Positions 46,853 to 58,618 of a stretch of DNA of 64,000 nucleotides are shown here, in pieces. Position 1 is the stretch's first letter, and the number at the start of each line of letters is the position of its first letter. The DNA lies in contig JAHLKF010000003.1 in the NCBI GenBank assembly GCA_025558075.1, positions 1,240,001 to 1,304,000 on the forward strand, read 5' to 3'. The notes below the pieces were generated by a model. It saw only the letters and a list, made by a program, of their open reading frames with translations, searched no databases and had not been told where the DNA came from. Position numbers and translations under genes: made by a program. The stretch is from Gaertneriomyces semiglobifer (taxonomy: Eukaryota > Chytridiomycota > Chytridiomycetes > Spizellomycetales > Spizellomycetaceae).

Positions 46853-47826
46853 CTATGTTGCAATCTCTGACAACGTAAGAAGACGATCTACTCTTGTTCT
46901 ATCCTTCTCAGTGTAATTGTCCCGTAAATCCACAGCCTGAACTGGTCGCAGTTGCAAATGCTCTTTCAAGCGGATGGCATCAATCGCATTCCTTTGACCC
47001 TCGACCAGCAGCTGCAACTCTGCTTCCTAGGGGGTGTAAAAGAGTGAGCTTGTACATGCAATCGTCTGTTTCGGGTCAAACGTACCCGAAAGGCCATCGC
47101 CATGTTGATTTTCCTTCGCATTCTTTCTTGTGACTCTCTAGCCATTGCCTTACCAAACTCTTCCCGCTCGTCGAAATTGCTCCAATGAGCTCTTGCTTCT
47201 CTGATAATCTCACGATATCGACTTTTTTCTACTCGCTCTCGAATGCGCGCCCGGCGTGCACTACGTTCAATGTTCACGGCAATAGGCTGGTCTGGAGCCG
47301 CATAGGCCTTATATTTGGCAATTACAGTGCGCGGAAGCTGTTTGAGCTTCTGGGGTGATAGGGATGACGGTGAGAAACTCGATGACTCGGCAAGGGCGAA
47401 TGGTTGGTATGCGGGGGCCACATCTGCCTCCACATCTGGCGACTGCGATCTCCTCTTGGCTGACCGAGGTGGAATGTGATCTATGCTGTGGCTCCCTGCA
47501 ATGGTCCCCGGACCAGTTACACGATCAACTATTGATGTGGCTCTGGATCGACCAGCCGCAGTTGTCAGTGGTTGCCCTCCACTAGCCTTAATTATTGACG
47601 GTAGCGACGTCAGACGCTCTGAACTTTCTTCCTTTTCCTTTAGATCAATGGTGGTGCCCCTTCGTTCAGGTGTAGCTGGGGTTGTCGGTACCGTATCGTC
47701 CAACTGAGTTTTGATGCTCTTCGTCAGCAGGGCAGCTCGTCGCCTAAAACGCTGAGACAATATGGGAGGTATCTCCTCTCCCGTGGAGGTCAATCCTGGG
47801 TGCGAGCGCGGCTTCTTGACGGCCAT
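46853..47826 (-). CDS. Uncharacterised basic protein
   Basis: Two exons: 47826-47086 and 47026-46853; 304 residues. No known domain. The first 140 residues are low-complexity Ser/Thr/Pro with basic patches (RRRAALL, PPRSAKRRSQSP). The rest is predicted helical and highly charged: ERSARRARIRERVEKSRYREIIREARAHW, then REEFGKAMARESQERMRRKINMAMAFREAELQLLVEGQ, and a conserved-looking end VQAVDLRDNYTEKDRTRVDRLLTLSEIAT. The splice at 47085/47027 is needed to reach that end. Two further exons upstream (47966-48376) could extend it; see the separate entry. Confidence 0.6.
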
Positions 47827-47965
47827 CCTCTATCCTATTCCTACCCGATGAGGGAACTACGACGAACGCAAGAGTTACTACTGCAACTCGAGGTAAACGC
47901 CCCAACGTGCTAAACTCCGATGATGACTCAGCAAAGTTTACCCAAACTCCGCGGAGAACACTTAC

Positions 47966-48376
47966 GCGTGTTGCGAGATGCCCAACAGCAAATGGCACAT
48001 ATGCATAAGCCAATGCATTGACAGTAACAACAGACGGACCATTCTGAACTGTTTCAATGTGCTTCAGTATCAGGAGGTGAAAGAATTGGGCGATGAATGT
48101 CTCATTCCAACGAAGCAGTCCATTTACTTCATGAACAGTTGTCTCAAAGTGCATTTCACGTTCGTAGCTCAAACATCGAGGGACCTACGAACATTTTGAG
48201 TCTTTGGTATGCTTAACATTGCGCATACCCGCATTCCCTCTCCAATAGTGGCGAATAGTGGCGATGGTCACTATTTCTCTGCTTCCACGGAGGATGTTAA
48301 TTCTCGCAGTTCGTAATGTGAGAAGCACCTCTTTGTTAGAGCTGCGCTGAGGGCGAAGAATTGGCGGGTTTGACAT
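47966..48376 (-). other. Candidate upstream exons of the unknown gene, or a separate small gene
   Basis: Two blocks join by GT-AG in phase 0: 48376-48272 (ATG start, MSNPPILRPQRSSNKEVL) and 48184-47966 (coding-like: HFETTVHEVNGLLRWNETF, then a hydrophobic VNALAYAYVPFAVGHL). The second ends at a GTAAGT donor. A TAG acceptor at 47830 would join it in frame to the ATG of the gene below through a 136-nt intron, giving a 413-residue protein. Without that join the frame stays open to 47744. Transcript data are needed to decide. Confidence 0.35.
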
Positions 48377-48739
48377 GGGAACGCAAAGCTAGTTTTTGGT
48401 CTGAATCTTGCATTTTAGCTCTCTGAGTCGTTCTGGCGTGAACCAGCGACACTATGCTCGAGATGATGATGGCAGTGATCATGTGTTGAATTTGATCGAA
48501 GTAGAAAGTTGTCACAGAAACTATTCATTACTACGAGCACGCTTGGGGACGAATGATTCATCCGCGGACTTTCGCAGCGCTTTCAAAATTACATCGTGCA
48601 AGCTGGCTGGTGGGCGCTCCGACTCGGGTACATGTGTTGCAAAGTCATCGAGAGTTGTCAACATGTCACGGTTTCTTTCCAAAAAGGTTTTGGCCCAAGC
48701 TTGGATTGCTAGCTCCTTCCCTCGGGCACTATTGACATA
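48377..48739. other. Intergenic, 3' side of the second F-box gene
   Basis: A 118-codon plus frame crosses this stretch without recognisable content. Confidence 0.35.
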
Positions 48740-49645
48740 TCAAGGTTGGCGCTTGCATCCGTAGTTGTAGTTGTGCCCGCAGTAGCATTCATAACCATAA
48801 TCATAATCATAGTCATTGTCATAGTCAGAGTCGTAATCGTAGTCGCAGTCATAGCCAGAGCTATAGTCATTGTCGAAGTACTCGAACCATCTCAGATCGT
48901 CGTAGGCGGTATGGTTAAAAAACCAATTCATTTCCACCATCACGGTCACCACGTCCTCCAGCTCCCCTTCGTTCCTCGCACCATACGAATTACACAATTT
49001 CGAGTCACTGCGCAATATCAAATCGTGCTTTCGAAGGGCTTCTTCTAGACGTGATCTCCTATGAGCCTGTTCTGCAAAGATCTTGATATCAACACCATAG
49101 CCAGTGGCAACCCCCTCCTTGACCCCAAAATCTTCTTTGATAGCCAAGTAGCGAGTATCCACGATTCGTTGTCGTTCTGCAATCGACCGAGTTCGGTAAC
49201 AGTTGGCACAAGTCGCGATGGCTAGTGCAGGCTCGCCCATGAGAAAAGTCTTTGGTTTTGAACAACGTTTGAAACAGGACTCGCAAAACTTCCCGCGCTT
49301 CGTGAGGACCAAAGACAGCCATGTCTTGTATTTACGGGCTTTGGGTTTCGGTCCGCTCAGATTCAACCGGCGCCCAATGAATGCCCAGATTGGATGATGA
49401 ATTACAAGAGTATGGAAACGTCGATTGAGCACCGATAGTTCCCGTAGCTTCGGCAACGACGTGTGACCAACGTAATTCAACACATGTGTCCAACAATCGT
49501 CGTTAAGATCCATAATGTGAGAATCCGTGCTGTCTTCGTCGCCGCTCTCGTCCCTTGGTGCTTGCATCTCGGTAGAGACTTCATCAAAGCGGTCCGGCAG
49601 TGCGCTCGGTTCCAGCGTTCGTTTCTTTCGCAGCTTCCCTACCAT
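48740..49645 (-). CDS. F-box protein with paired CxxC motifs and Tyr/Asp-rich tail
   Basis: Single exon, 301 residues. The F-box is LNDDCWTHVLNYVGHTSLPKLRELSVLNRRFHTLV. Two cysteine pairs, CESCFKRC and CANCYRTRS, about 30 residues apart, look like a zinc ribbon as seen in several fungal F-box families. The last 40 residues are a run of Tyr/Asp units (YDCDYDYDSDYDNDYDYD) then YECYCGHNYNYGC, encoded by a GAY-TAY repeat array at about 48.77-48.87 kb. An acidic segment (SGDEDSTDSHIMD) precedes the F-box. Likely an SCF substrate receptor; the substrate is unknown. Confidence 0.72.
   Translation of the reverse strand: MVGKLRKKRTLEPSALPDRFDEVSTEMQAPRDESGDEDSTDSHIMDLNDDCWTHVLNYVGHTSLPKLRELSVLNRRFHTLVIHHPIWAFIGRRLNLSGPKPKARKYKTWLSLVLTKRGKFCESCFKRCSKPKTFLMGEPALAIATCANCYRTRSIAERQRIVDTRYLAIKEDFGVKEGVATGYGVDIKIFAEQAHRRSRLEEALRKHDLILRSDSKLCNSYGARNEGELEDVVTVMVEMNWFFNHTAYDDLRWFEYFDNDYSSGYDCDYDYDSDYDNDYDYDYGYECYCGHNYNYGCKRQP
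48765..48875 (-). repeat. Asp-Tyr coding repeat array
   Basis: Near-perfect 6-nt units (GACTAT/GATTAC type) inside the F-box gene, visible on the plus strand as repeated catagtc/cataatc words. Confidence 0.75.
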
Positions 49646-50512
49646 GGCGTATGGCTGATCAAGAGATGAGGGCGGTAGCCGCTATATCCGACCGCCTATA
49701 TACAGGAGAGCGTCTGCAACCATCGATACCGATGTATGTCAAGAGGCTACTCTTTTTGCCACAGGGCACGGAGGAATTCTAAGCTGGGTATAAGGGTCGT
49801 CGGCCCCTGTCATCACCAAAGCCCAAAGCGCCAAAGTCGAATAGGCGGTCATCCGTTGAGCGCATTGTAAGAGGCTTGGAGCTGCTGGGTGATCACTGCG
49901 GGTAGGAACTCGGCCTGCTCAAGGTCGACGCAGTAAAGCACCAGTTAGTGACACTTCGCTTTGAACACCTTTCGAACGGCATCCAGGTATATTTTGACAG
50001 CGCTGATTCGGTGATGGAAATGGTCCTTTGGTCTAAACATCGCATAAGCAATGTCCAGCGGCATGTCCACTTACCCCATCGTTGGCGTCACTGCCGGTGG
50101 AAATCATACCAATGCATTCATTGTGCAGGACTTGTAGTATTGTCTTTACAACCCCCTCGATCAAAGGTCACATAACTCCTCTGATCCAACTGCTAACGGT
50201 AACCCTCTATAATGACTCTGACTGTGCAGCCTTTTCAAAAAGAACAAGGTGGGCTGTAAAGTTGAAGTTTTGCGTTCCTGCAGGTGCTTCATTTCAGCGA
50301 ATACAACCATTGTCGCATTGTCGAGAATAGACAATTGCTCTCGCCTGACTCTAGTCTAGCTTGGTCTTAATAGTACTGCTTGACAATGGTTGTATCTGGC
50401 AATGGCATAAACGAATGCCACGGAATAGAAAGGCTTGAGACCCATGCGCGCGGATGTGCGTCACATCTTTCGACAAACCAAACCCAGCAACGAATAAGAG
50501 ATATCCTGCGAG
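49646..50512. other. Intergenic between divergent genes
   Basis: About 870 bp. Frames at 49948-50175 and 50082-50330 have no homology I can see. No repeats. Confidence 0.4.
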
Positions 50513-51450
50513 ATGGAGTTAGAGACGGCATCACTCGACAGAGTGGACTCCATGTTCCTCCCGGACGGATCGCTAGAGGGTAAACAGGTCACCATGAGTG
50601 AGAACACTACTGAAAGTGCATCGGCGATCGATCAGCAAGTCCCTTCCATGGACGCAGCGCGAACTGTTCAACGAGAGGAGGAAATGGATGAAGGATCGGT
50701 TCCTTCGCCTATTGAGGCGAAGAAACAGGCTGATGAAACAGTAACATCTCTTGATGACTCGCGAAACGGACCGCCAGAAGTGACAGATGAACTGGAGCCA
50801 GTGGGTCAAGTGGTTCCTGTAGAGATTAACACACAAGAGGCGGACACTACGACGACTGACACGGTATCTTGGCCACACTCTGTCATTGATCAGCCTGCTC
50901 CTGACGTGGAACCTAAGGTGGATAACCCGATTTCCAGCTCTCAGCCAGTGAGCGGACACGCAGCGGAAGAATCACCTAATGACACTGTTGGCGCAGAGGC
51001 ACCACAAACAGATGCCTCTGTGGATGACATAGAGGTTGAGATGGCTCGAGATCTTCGTGAGCTTCCGGACTACATCGTACCTTCTGAGGTAACACAAGGA
51101 ACCGACCAAAATCCTGAACGGCAACCAAGCATTATAGAGGAAGTTTGGAATTCTATTTTCACTCCTGGAATTAATTCACGGGTTCAAGGCTTCATGAATT
51201 TAGTCTTTGTCGGGCTTTTCCTGTCCCTGAGTATGCTCGCCTTCGCCACGGGAGGCAATGTACACGTGTTCGCATTACTCGGAATTGCAATATGCTTATT
51301 TGCATGCGTGCAGTGGTAAGTCCTTGCTGACGCGACCGTTAAATGGAATGCAGGTAGTAACCTGCGTCTACATCCAGGTTTATACGAGAGCTGGCAAAGC
51401 TACCGCCGGTCCCAGTAGATGGGGAAACATCAACGAAAAAGGACGACTGA
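50513..51450 (+). CDS. ER V-ATPase assembly factor PKR1-like protein with long N-terminal extension
   Basis: Two exons: 50513-51315 and 51378-51450; 291 residues. The C-terminal 80 residues carry the PKR1 domain: IIEEVWNSIFTPGINSRVQGFMNLVF, then two hydrophobic helices (FVGLFLSLSMLAFATGG and VFALLGIAICLFACVQWF) and a short lysine-containing tail. Yeast PKR1 is a small ER membrane protein needed to assemble the V0 sector. Here the domain is preceded by about 200 acidic, Thr/Ser/Pro-rich, disordered residues not found in yeast PKR1. The last tryptophan codon of the domain is split by the intron. Confidence 0.78.
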
Positions 51451-51546
51451 AACCCTAATGTAGTATTCAATTCGTCGAGTCACTGCTCCCCGCTTGTGTG
51501 CGATCGTCGCTATATGCCAAACCCACCATACAAGTGGACGCTACTT

Positions 51547-54489
51547 TTATCCTTCGGACCGATGGCGCCGGTCGATGTCCAGCTCGGTAGAGATCCCGTC
51601 GCGATCAGCGACGGCGGACCACACCTCCTTACTATAGTTTTCTTTCACAGTTTGTAGGAATGTTTCGTATGTGTCAAGAATATTGGTCTAAAAGACGGCG
51701 TCAGGCTGGAAGTAGCTTGTAGCGATGACACGCTTAAAACGAACCTTAATGACACGCAAAAGAACACTTTCCGTCTTCTTGTCGCCTAAATAATCTGCGA
51801 GTTTCTGAGCCGTTGCTCCAAGATGCTGTTGTATCGCCTTCAGGAACTGCGCATACGCTTCGTCCACTGCGGCTGTGAATTTCATGGCGATTAACATAAT
51901 CATAACAAGGAAAATGATAGAAACCGAGACCGTACCAGAAGATGGAAGTGGATGGCTAGAAGGTGACACGCGCGAATCCTTAACCTGGACATCATGCTCA
52001 CGTCAAAGAAGGTTCGGACCAGCCACGCTGAAGCACACTACCTCAGCCACAAGCCCGGTTATAGGCTCAACACACAATTTGGCTGCCTGTAAGACATAGT
52101 TCTCGCATATATGCTTCAGTTCTTGATCAACTGCCTTTGGAGCAATGTCAATATACTCTTCGCTGGAAAACCAGAAGAGGTGTCGGTTACCTGTTTGACG
52201 TCTCCTCTGGTCTCTATGACCACGGGACCCCCAGCTCGGATTAAACTTTTCACAGTCTCCCCTGTGATGTTACGGTTCAAAAGTCCAGCAACAGCTTCGC
52301 GTAATGCGGTGAAATCCAAGGCTTCTTCACGTCTCCGTACTTCCAAGTCCCCAAATCCGGATACTTGCTCGCGCAGCATCAAGAGGTTCTTGATTAGGAA
52401 GAGCTGTGCATCAACAGTTGTTTGTTTACTTGATATGATTGAAGCCGCAGTATGTAGCGAAGAAATACATAAAGATACAGAGTCTTGCGCCAGGTCGGCA
52501 AATATTGGAGAAGGAAGGGCGTGGGAAAGCTTGTTCAGGAGATATAGTGTACGTGGTACAGTTGGATACCATTCGCCCCCGCCGAAAATAAGCGTGTTGA
52601 TAGTGATAGCGCTCGGCTCAGATAGTAGTGGGGGCACCTCATAACTCTCAGTAGTGGCATCACTGGAAGCTCCCACCGCAGGATCAACGAGATCCGCCGC
52701 CTCATCCGCTTCAATGGAGGATCCTCCCAACACCGGGCGCGCATCCCACTCGCCACGGATAGCGACCGGGCCTGGTAGACCCCTTCCGCGTACGAGTATA
52801 CTAAGCTCCTCCTCTCGCGGAGTAAACCCTTCAATTTCTTCTCGTATATAGGACTGTCCCCGGAACACCAGCCGCTGCTGGGCATCCTCAAGGATCTGGT
52901 GTACCACTGGTTCGATAGCGCGTAACTTCCCGTCAGTTTCCATTGATGTTTCCGCATTCACCGATGGGTCCGACACGTAGATCCGTAATGTCTGGCACAG
53001 CTCAGACAGTATGTCTATACGCGATTCCCGTAAGATCAGCGGCCGCAGGGTATCGTAAAGATGGACGGATAGAGAGTCCAGGTAATCACTATGCATAGCG
53101 TTAGTGGCCAAGTCAAGATCAACAAGCGGAGTGTGCAGCTTCTTGCTCGCGACGGTACTCACAGTAGCTCGTCTTCTCCAAGATGAAAGTACTGATGAAA
53201 TAGCGCTATTTCATCAGCGCATATCCTCAAGATGTAAGCACATCCGCTACGGGCCTGTGAATTGTGACGGTTGAGCCATGGTGATACCTTATGCAAAACC
53301 TTCGAGGCCATACCATGCCGAGCACATCCTGATTTTCCACCAGCCCTTGTATGTGGGCAAGGATGTACGGATTGAGCAAGGTCTGCCGGGTATTGAAGTA
53401 CGCAGCTAAACAATCGCCAAAAAGGGCATAGTATTCTGGATGGGTTTCGCAACGGGCCTCCAACTGCGCCAATAAGAAGCGTAGGCTCGGTGCAAGCGCG
53501 CGAAACTTGACGTAGAACAAAGACATTTGTAGATTGGGTGTCAAAGCATCCGTTGTTCCTCGATTGGCAATCTTTTCGCGAACATCGTTCAGAGTGGTAC
53601 GCATGCTGTTCACGAAATGCATTTTGACCAGCGTCAATCCGCGAGTCATGCAATGTCGAAAACGCATAAGATAGAGTTCAGCGTCGCGATATTGCATATG
53701 CGACTGAATAAACGCCAAGCACTCATCCAATCGCATCAACATAGGTAGGAATCTATCATCCAGGCAGACTTGATCACCGGGAGAAGAAAACAGCTTGCTG
53801 ATCGGTTCCAACTCGTTGAAATAACTCAAACGATCTGCCAGCTGGGTCGCAAGGGTAGCTAGATTGCTTTGATCTTCCATCAGTTTTTCACAAGCAGTTT
53901 GAAGCGTCCGCGTCTTGCCCTCTACGGTGTTGTAATGTGCCTCTAAACCGCTGAGGTTGTCCGTAATCTGGTGCGCCTGCGATAAAATACCGTCACATGC
54001 TTCTCGGTAAGCGCATATGGTGCTAAGGTACTCTCTGAGCAACAGCAAGCATTAGATTGGCGACGTTGCGGGTGTGCTGGTGAGAGGACTTCACCTATAC
54101 GCTGCCTCTTGTCCTTGTTCCATCTCTTCCTCGATTGCCTCAAACCAGTTGAAAAACTGTTGAGTGGTCTCTATTGCTTCAGGGAGTTCTAAGCTAGGGA
54201 CTAGAACGGATCCCGCAGATGAACGTCTGTGTTTCGAAAGTTCGGTCTCGTCCTCGTCGTCATCTTCGGGCAGCTAGATGGAACAGTCTTCGGATTCAGT
54301 TGGTGAAATAGCAACACAATTCTGATGCATAACAGCACTCCGCATTACCTCATCCGGCACTAGTTGTTGAGCCGATGCTTCCTGCCATTCGAGGATCACT
54401 TCTTTTTGAAAGGCAGACAGTGGAAGGCGCACATCCCAGTCTTCGACCGCAATACGTCCGTTCGAAGACGTGGCTCCAGTAACACTCAT
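51547..54489 (-). CDS. COG3: Conserved oligomeric Golgi complex subunit 3
   Basis: Nine exons: 54489-54349, 54273-54095, 54034-53314, 53254-53163, 53088-52191, 52134-52042, 51984-51936, 51872-51745, 51687-51547; 813 residues. COG tethers retrograde vesicles at the Golgi. The protein follows animal COG3 from end to end: WDVRLPLS, TTQQFFNWFEAIEEEMEQ, SYFNELEPISKLFSSPG, ALAPSLRFLLAQLEARCE, ARSGCAYILRICADE, LYDTLRPLILRE, GGGEWYPTVPRTLYLLNKL, TVDAQLFLIKNLLMLREQV and the end DYLGDKKTESVLLRVIK joined to TNILDTYETFLQTVKENY. Three tempting stops (TAG at 54274, TGA at about 52119, TAG at 51688) fall inside or at the acceptor of introns. The start is the first in-frame ATG. Confidence 0.93.
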
Positions 54490-54868
54490 CGTTTCCACTT
54501 CCCTCTCTAACTCTAGCGTTCCTTGCGTTGAGTGGCCTGATACAGCATCGTTAAAAAAACTGGCTTCCAACGGCGTGTGGTGTTAAAACCTGGTCAAGTT
54601 CCAGGCTTTTAACGTCTTCACGCGTGATACCCACTTGCGAGCAGCTCTTTACAAAACCTCGAATTCGATATTACATTGAAAGCGAAGATAGAAGGAAAGC
54701 AAGCAGGCCACCTGCGTGGAATCCGCAACCAGCTATTATTGTGAGTTTCCAGTGGAAAGCGACTGTTATCTAACTGCTTGCTTGCTTGCAAATGGCTGAC
54801 GTGTGAGCGCACAGGGACTTGCCGACAACTGGGACGCAGAATCAACGGACCTTACCATTCATATATCC
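54490..54868. promoter_or_regulatory. Divergent region, COG3 / ATG15
   Basis: 379 bp between start codons. Open frames continue from both genes into it but only by non-ATG codons. No specific element recognised. Confidence 0.4.
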
Positions 54869-56437
54869 ATGTTAGCAGCCACAACAACAGTACTGGTGCT
54901 CTCACTGCTGTTTACATCTCCTATATTGCCTGTTGGCGCCAGGGCGAAGTCGCCAGCGGTAGGCTCCTCCCAATTTCGTCTCAAACATATCTTTGCCCAT
55001 GGCGTCAACCCTCCGTTGCACGGCGTGGCTGATACGAATCTGAACGAGCCGACGTCGCTTTTCATGCTTCATCACCCTGTCTCTGATGATTCCGTGACGA
55101 ACCTCGCGGGGACCTATACGTTGAAGCACACCCGCCAAGAGCTTGTTGAATGGAGCACCCTGCGTGAGGATAACCAACAAGAGAGAAATGGGGGCCACTT
55201 GAAGACGCTAACCAAAAAGTGGACGGAAGTTCCGGATGCAACAGACCCGGAGACTGTTTTGCACCTCGCACAGATGACAAGGAATGCCTACTTGGAGCCT
55301 GTAAGTCAAAATCGACGTGCTTTCACGCTGTTTCTACCGAGCAATAATTGATATCTTGCTATGTTTATACAGGATGATAAATCATGGATCACGGTCCCCG
55401 GTTGGAACGCAACTGCAGGCTTCGGATGGGCAGGAACGGGCCTCCGTGGATATGTGTTTTTAAATCCCGAAGACGACATTGCGGTCATGGTTGTGAAGGG
55501 GACCACGTTAGCCACGCCGGTCGGTGGAGGGCCTTCCGCGCCAGCGGACAAATATAATGTGCGTTGTCGCTGATACCTTTGACGCTTGCTTGTACTGCGC
55601 TTTTGACCATCGGTTTTTTTTTTCTCTCTACAGGACAACATAATGTTCTCGTGCTGTTGCGCCAAGGCCGGCTGGTCGTGGACGCCTGTGTGTCCGTGTG
55701 TTGATGCAGCCGGTGATAAACGATGCAATCAGCAATGCTTATTGCAGCACTCCTCGTTTGCAAATTCCTACTACAATCTGGCACAAACAATGTATTCAAC
55801 GCTCGTGGAGTACCTGAAGCCGCATACCACAATATGGCTTGCTGGTCACTCGCTGGGTGGAGCGCTTGCATCGCTTGTGGCGTTGACTAATGACCTCCCT
55901 GCGTTTACCTACCAAGCACCTGGGGATCTGCAGTACGCTTTTCGCCTAGGTTTATTGCCATCGCTACCACCTCCTCCCGACAGCGACCCCGGCACTAAGC
56001 CAAAAGATCCCAATCGACCGGATTATACTGAGTTTTTACGAACTCTTCCGATATACCACTTTGGAAACGACGGGGATCCAATATTTTTGGGAGAGTGCGT
56101 CGGTCCTGCGAGCAGCTGTTGGTGGTTCGATTACGCGATGGAGACTGGATGCCATACTGGACATCAATGTGTGTACAACATTTCGTCGGTATCTGGTGGC
56201 GGTTTAAACGTTGCAGCCGATCCAGAGTTCCCGCCTGCGCCAAGTCATGGGCGGCTCACTGATCAGCGCGACAGGGACCAATCGTGGAGCATTGAACCCA
56301 TGCAACAGAAAAGCGTTCGCTTTCATACTATTGACTGGGTGCTAACCAACTTACTGAATCCTCTCCCGCCTGTACCTGAGTGCAAGGTCATCGAGGATTG
56401 TCTAAAGCGGGAGTGTTCTGCTTGGGATTTTGTCTAA
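54869..56437 (+). CDS. ATG15: Autophagic phospholipase ATG15
   Basis: Three exons: 54869-55300, 55373-55558, 55634-56437; 473 residues. A vacuolar lipase that breaks down autophagic and Cvt vesicle membranes. The N-terminal hydrophobic segment (TTTVLVLSLLFTSPILPV) is the signal anchor. Family landmarks: FRLKHIFAHG, FGWAGTGLRGYVF, the cysteine cluster MFSCCCAKAGWSW and VCPC, the serine-hydrolase motif AGHSLGGALAS, and YAMETGCHTGHQCVY. The catalytic serine is in GHSLG; the Asp is likely in the NDGDP segment and the His in CHTGH. Unlike many relatives it has no Ser/Thr-rich tail after ECSAWDFV. Start chosen so that the signal anchor is N-terminal. Confidence 0.92.
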
Positions 56438-56865
56438 CTTACCGATCACATTCTGTTTTGTACTTATTGAAATTAAATCGATTGCGCACTTGAACCAAAA
56501 CAACAATCCTTTGAAGTGTGGCCTCCATGGGCAAGCGCGCCCACATAGTACATTGAAAATCCTCACTCCAAAGTCCGAGCAGAGTTCGGCTGACTCTGTT
56601 TGCGAAACCTTCCATTGCCACTAAAGCAACGGAGCACATCTAAAACGTCTTGCATCTATTCTACGTCCGTAGCCGACGGATTGCGGTACTTGTTTGACCT
56701 CGCTGTCAGCGTTGACGGCTAAATGCGGTAGTACGGCTCAGCCTACGCCACCTGTAGCCTCGCCACGGCCAGGAACGACTGAAAAGTGGCATGCGAAACC
56801 CTGCCAGATGTTGCATACTTTCTTCTGTAGACACAGTCCATGGTGAAATCTCGTCGCTTGCGCTT
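56438..56865. other. Intergenic, convergent 3' ends of ATG15 and NUF2
   Basis: 428 bp, no feature. Confidence 0.4.
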
Positions 56866-58618
56866 TTAAACCGGAGGCACCATAGCCATTTCCAAAGCAT
56901 TTTGAAAAATATTGACTTGGGCATGTAGCTTTGTAATCAAATCTTCAATCTCCGCCGCGTCACTGGTTTCCTGCTTTCGAAGCTCATCCGCCTATCACCG
57001 TGGTGAGCTTAACGAGTTGGTTGGACATGCAATCCGATACCTACCTTATGCTCTGTCGCTATTCGGGTTTTCTCGTGATCATCTGCCTTCACCTGCGCTT
57101 CCGCTCGCTCAAGCGCCACAATGCGGTATTCTTCTTTTAGCTGAGCAAGCTTGGAGCTTATTGCCTCATTCTTTACAGACTGGTGTTTTTCGAGTCTAGT
57201 CAGTTTCTCCTTAGCACTGAGGAGTTGTCGCCTCAACCGCTATAAAGGATGTCAGACAAATCCTGGCGATTGTTGCTCACATGGGCCTACCTCGGCACGT
57301 AGTTCTAGCTCTCGGATTTCCGTTTTCTTTTTGTCAACGCTGTCCCTGTCGTTCGCTACCTTTTGTTTGGCCTGTTCACTCTTGATTTTCTCCTTTTCAC
57401 ATTCATTCATCAACTTCAAACATGCTCCAATTTCCTACCGCCGATGTGAGCAGGCTGAACATTCCACACAGAAATGAGTCAAAACTTACTTGTTCCACTA
57501 GGCCCATCATATTTAGTTTTTCTTGCAGTTCGCGTGCTCGACGTTCAGTCTGAGCAGCTACGGATTTCTCAGTTTGAACAGCGTTACTCATGTCCACAAT
57601 AGCCTGCAAGCACCAACATTAATGATGAATCATTCCACATACGGAGTCATATAAGGACTTACTGCTTTCAGCATTTCTGGACTTTGCACGATTCGCGATT
57701 TCAACCGCACACAGTCTTGGTTTAGATTCATGATTGCCATTTGCGTCTTGGACTATCCAATGATCAAAACTTAATGTCCTAAAGCTCCTGAATGTCAACA
57801 TGAAAGTGGCACCTACAAGTTTATCACTTAGATCTGTCTTCTCCTTCTTCAATGCTTCAGCTTCTGCGGTTAAAGCGGTCTGATGCTTTTTCAGTTCACG
57901 CAAATCGGCTGTCAGCGCGGAATTCGTGTCACGTAGGGCCTGCGCTTGTGGTTCTTGTGCAGCACGCTCTGCTCTGAAGGACATGGTCATCAGTGCACTC
58001 ATCTAGAAGACAACAAAAGTCGAAATCGATGGCTACCGTATGGCGTTAACTTTCTCCCGCATTTCGGCCAGCTTTTGTTCGACCTTTTCTTTTTTGGCAA
58101 CCATTTGCTCCTGCAAGCCCAATCGTTAGTAACAGAGCAGCAGATATATCGTAGAAAGATTTCCTATGACTTACTGTTCGTAGGGTGTGTTCTTCAAACA
58201 AGGCAAATCGCTCTTCCCGAAATTTGGCAAAGTTAATAAGGGCGCTAAGACATCGACGAAACCGCTGCCCGTCAGGACGCAAGATGTCCTTCATGGTGAA
58301 ATCGTCTACGCCAACATCAGCCATCAGCTTTCGCAATTGCTTAAAGTAGGATACAAGTCCGATGGCGTCCTGATATATCTGCTCATCGTGTTGACCGTTG
58401 AATTGTTGTTGCGCTCGAAAACTTAATTGCGTGAAGGAGTCTCGGGTGAAGCCCATAAGCAGATCGGTGAAGAAGTCATAGATGAGCAGCACTCTCTGGG
58501 TACAAGGTTTATTTATGTCCTCTTCCGTCACATCGACCTTCAGCTCGTCTGTACATTGGAGCAGTTCCGATCTTGTCAGCACCGGAAATGAAAATCCATT
58601 TGCGCCGGCGTAGTCCAT
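56866..58618 (-). CDS. NUF2: Kinetochore protein NUF2
   Basis: Eight exons: 58618-58175, 58110-58037, 57973-57817, 57752-57663, 57603-57490, 57434-57291, 57239-57045, 56991-56866; 447 residues. NUF2 pairs with NDC80 to attach kinetochores to microtubules. The N-terminal calponin-homology part reads FSFPVLTRSELLQCTDELKVDVTEEDINKPCTQRVLLIY, ending with DILRPDGQRFRRCLSALINFAKFREER. The remaining 300 residues are continuous coiled coil, including LKSRIVQSPEMLKA, a segment diagnostic for NUF2. The fourth exon could start 6 nt later (AAG acceptor) without changing frame. All introns after the first domain lie in the coiled coil. Confidence 0.92.

Noticed and set aside
46770..46930. Plus-strand TATA box, ATG and a GTAAG...CAG intron
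   Set aside because: The frame stops at once after the supposed intron and the segment is antisense to the terminal exon of the minus-strand gene.
52110..52125. TGA that seems to truncate COG3
   Set aside because: It lies in the wrong frame once the 52135-52190 intron is removed, and the exon continues with COG3-like sequence.
54274..54276. In-frame TAG in COG3 suggesting a stop or readthrough
   Set aside because: It is the last base triplet of an intron (GTAATG...TAG) whose removal joins both parts in frame.
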